Of a stretch of DNA of 24,607 nucleotides, positions 22,495-24,607 are shown in pieces (position 1 is the stretch's first letter; the number at the start of each line of letters is the position of its first letter). Source of the stretch: a virus; IMG/VR virus record IMGVR_UViG_3300030333_001316, positions 1 to 24,607 of that record; one strand, 5' to 3'. The position numbers and the translations under genes were made by a program. The notes under the pieces were generated by a model. It was given only the letters and a program-made list of their open reading frames with translations. It searched no databases and had not been told where the DNA came from.

Positions 22495-24156
22495 ATGGCA
22501 AAACTATCAGAATTTCTTCCAGATGTTCCAGAGGTTGCTAAAACAATTGCTAGTTTAAACGAACAAATTAACATGTTGCAGTTGTCAAAAGCAGCAGGTG
22601 ATACCGGACAAGCTCCGACTATCGGTCTTGATCATGTTGTAAACACATGGGTCAGACATCAGATGGCATATCGTCAACAACTTGTAATGGATTTACAGAC
22701 TATTACTTATTCTGTACAAGAAATACGAGGTCCGTTGACACATATCACAGGTGAAGTATTTAGACGTGGTATGAAGATAAAACCTAAAGTAAAAGATCCT
22801 GATAAATCACAATTAGTAAGATTTAGTAAGTTCCTCACTGATTCAAACGTATTTGACCAAAGTCTTGAAGAAGTTTTAAGACAATTTCACTATGATTTAA
22901 ACTCTATTGATGATGCCTTTTTGTATTTAGCAAAAGAATATGAAGAACTACCTAACGGTAAACTAGGTGCAAAAGTAAAAGAAATCAGAAGGCTGAACCC
23001 TGCTCTAGTAGAATTTGACTTAGATGCGGCAGGTCTACCTAAAAATGCACATTTTATTTGTCCTATAGACAGAACTGATGTAGCTGAAGAACCGGGTAAC
23101 TCTAAAAAAGGTTACAAGAGAATACCTGCAATGTACAAATATTACCACAGAAACCAACACATGTACTTAGCAGATTCAGAAGTAATACATCTATCTAAGT
23201 TCTCACCATCTGAAACTTATGGATGGTCACCTATATTAACAGTATTTGAAAAAGCTCTAACACTTATAGGTATGGATAAAAACTTATACCGATACTTCTT
23301 TGAAAGAAAGATGCCTGCTTCTATGATCATGGTAACTACTGATGATCCTGAAAGTTTAAGAAGGGAAAGAGCACATATAGCGGCTCAAACAAGACTTGAT
23401 CCTAACTTTATACCTATGGTAGCAGTATCATCAAGAAACAATAGAGGTAGAGTTGACATGGTAAGATTGTTCCACACATTACAAGAGATGGATTACTTAC
23501 CAGTAAAACAAGAAATAAGAGAAAGAATTGCATCTATGTGGGGAGTATCTCCGACATGGCAAGGAACACCTGAAGCATTTGGTGGATTATCAAGCACTAC
23601 ACAGAACTTAACAGTGATGAGTAGAGTAGTAGAATCAGATCAAAGACTATTCCATGAAAAAGTATTCCCAGAATTGTTAAAAGCGTTTGGTGTAACTGAT
23701 TATGAAATAGAATTACCTAGACCTGAAGAAAAAGCAGATGCGACTATAATCTCTCACACTCAACAAAAAGTAGCTATGGCAAGTCAATTAAGTCAATTAG
23801 GATTTAATGTTGAATTAAAAGATAAAGATGAGACTGATTTATTAGAAATTGAATTTGTAGTGAGTGGTGAACCTGTTCCAACTGCTAAGATGCAAGGTGA
23901 ACAACAAGCTATGCAGTTAGAACAACAGCAACAACAGATTGAACAAGCTAAACAACAAGCTGAAATGGCTCAGATGCAAGCAGTTCTTCAAGAAGAATCT
24001 GAAGAGCCTACAGGCGAAGATGATGTTGAAAAGATGGAGAAAGGATATCCATTTAAAAACCTAGATGATTTCTTAGACTATGATCCTGAAGAAAAATCAG
24101 AAGATGATGAGTATTCTCATATCGAAGAAGTCGATGATGAAGAACATGATGACTAG
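22495..24156 (+). CDS. Portal protein
   Basis: This is a 553-residue protein with ATG 22495 just after the previous gene. Typical portal features are EIRGPLTHITGEVFRRGMKI near residue 75, then an alpha/beta core (EVIHLSKFSPSETYGWSPIL near residue 230) and a helical region with FFERKMPASMIMVTTDD. Next comes the stretch WGVSPTWQGTPEAFGGLSST before the C-terminal crown. The tail is Gln-rich (QAMQLEQQQQQIEQAKQQAE) and then very acidic, with a likely coiled coil. Portals form a 12-mer ring at one capsid corner, through which the terminase pumps DNA and to which the tail attaches. The identification rests on length, motifs and the place after terminase; the family call is good. Confidence 0.85.
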   Translation: MAKLSEFLPDVPEVAKTIASLNEQINMLQLSKAAGDTGQAPTIGLDHVVNTWVRHQMAYRQQLVMDLQTITYSVQEIRGPLTHITGEVFRRGMKIKPKVKDPDKSQLVRFSKFLTDSNVFDQSLEEVLRQFHYDLNSIDDAFLYLAKEYEELPNGKLGAKVKEIRRLNPALVEFDLDAAGLPKNAHFICPIDRTDVAEEPGNSKKGYKRIPAMYKYYHRNQHMYLADSEVIHLSKFSPSETYGWSPILTVFEKALTLIGMDKNLYRYFFERKMPASMIMVTTDDPESLRRERAHIAAQTRLDPNFIPMVAVSSRNNRGRVDMVRLFHTLQEMDYLPVKQEIRERIASMWGVSPTWQGTPEAFGGLSSTTQNLTVMSRVVESDQRLFHEKVFPELLKAFGVTDYEIELPRPEEKADATIISHTQQKVAMASQLSQLGFNVELKDKDETDLLEIEFVVSGEPVPTAKMQGEQQAMQLEQQQQQIEQAKQQAEMAQMQAVLQEESEEPTGEDDVEKMEKGYPFKNLDDFLDYDPEEKSEDDEYSHIEEVDDEEHDD

Positions 24157-24164
24157 GAGATAAG

Positions 24165-24607
24165 ATGACTTGGTTTGAAAAACAAGGTAGAGAAGGTCTA
24201 GTTCCCAAGAAAATTACTGAAACTGTACGCCCAAAGCAAGGTCAAACTTACGAAAGACTAACTACAGTTTATGTAAAACCTGAAGTTCCTGAGTTCGTTA
24301 ATGATTGGTTAAAGAACTTTGATTCACAGGTTCCCGTATATTTAGTAGGTGGTTCTGTAAGAGACAGCATATTAGGTAAGGCTCCAAAAGATATAGATGT
24401 AATTACATTTAAACCTAAAGAAGATATAGAGACTAGATTAAAAACATCTGATACTAAATTTTATCAAGGTGGTAAAAACCTACCTAATTTAGTTACAGCT
24501 AATTTAGGCAATAATCAACTTATAGATATTATTAGTGTAGATGGGGATATAGAAAGTGAATTAGTTAGAAGAGACTTTACTATAAATGCTATGGCACAAA
24601 GACCAGA
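24165..24607 (+). CDS. CCA-adding enzyme/poly(A) polymerase head-domain protein, 3' truncated
   Basis: ATG at 24165 follows TAGGAGATAAG, and the frame stays open to the window end (147 whole codons). Residues 1-55 are an extension of unknown kind. From 58 on the nucleotidyltransferase fold is clear: YLVGGSVRDSILGK (62-67 GGSVRD), KDIDV with the metal-binding Asp76 and Asp78, and RRDFTINAMA (135-144). This is the class II tRNA nucleotidyltransferase pattern, which adds or repairs the CCA end of tRNA. The C-terminal part is missing, so length and further domains are unknown. It lies where a head protease often follows the portal. It may repair tRNAs during infection or be reused in the virion; that is inference. 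Confidence 0.85.
   Translation, partial: MTWFEKQGREGLVPKKITETVRPKQGQTYERLTTVYVKPEVPEFVNDWLKNFDSQVPVYLVGGSVRDSILGKAPKDIDVITFKPKEDIETRLKTSDTKFYQGGKNLPNLVTANLGNNQLIDIISVDGDIESELVRRDFTINAMAQRP

Overview
This window is most likely part of the genome of a tailed, double-stranded DNA bacteriophage from an AT-rich bacterial host. Every supported gene is on the + strand. Genes are tightly packed, commonly overlap by a few bases, and usually have an AGGAG-type ribosome binding site. The mix of genes points to a marine, uncultured phage of the podo- or siphovirus kind: family A DNA polymerase, DnaB-like helicase, DnaG-type primase, RecA-like recombinase, B12-dependent ribonucleotide reductase, small heat-shock protein, ribosomal protein S21, MazG-like protein and CCA-adding enzyme. 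The SAR11-type or similar low-GC host is a guess from base composition and gene content, not something the sequence proves.

Layout. (1) 1-5016: end of a virion/tail module. It holds a 5'-truncated protein, a probable tail protein, a very long tail/baseplate protein ending in a self-cleaving endosialidase-type chaperone, and two small proteins, one with a helix-turn-helix and two zinc knuckles. (2) 5017-5261: the only long non-coding stretch. It holds a consensus promoter followed by a strongly structured RNA: a long closing helix, a three-way junction and two hairpins whose loops are complementary. A further GC-rich hairpin precedes hsp20. (3) 5262-6606: hsp20, a sigma-70-family factor and an unknown protein. 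(4) 6617-15993: the replication and recombination module, with its own promoter. It runs helicase, primase, SSB-like protein, PolA, S21, DUF3310, HNH protein, MazG-like, RecA and two PD-(D/E)XK nucleases. (5) 15993-19586: two unknown proteins, a RuvC-like resolvase, and small and large terminase. (6) 19600-21975: class II ribonucleotide reductase and two small basic proteins, placed between terminase and portal. (7) 21979-24607: a third promoter, an unknown protein, the portal, and the start of a tRNA nucleotidyltransferase-like protein cut by the window end. Structural genes at both ends suggest a circularly permuted genome.

The genes form a coherent lytic programme. NrdJ and the MazG-like protein shape nucleotide pools, the replisome and RecA/RuvC/nucleases copy and resolve DNA, and the terminase and portal package it. 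The sigma factor, S21, Hsp20 and the CCA-enzyme-like protein could redirect host transcription, translation and protein folding. Two of the three promoters are identical at 25 of 30 positions, so they look like one phage promoter class.

The best candidate for something new is the RNA at about 5049-5182 (with the hairpin at 5194-5232). Its fold resembles in outline the phi29 packaging RNA or a purine riboswitch, but its sequence matches neither as far as I can tell. No tRNA, CRISPR array, insertion sequence or convincing rho-independent terminator was seen.
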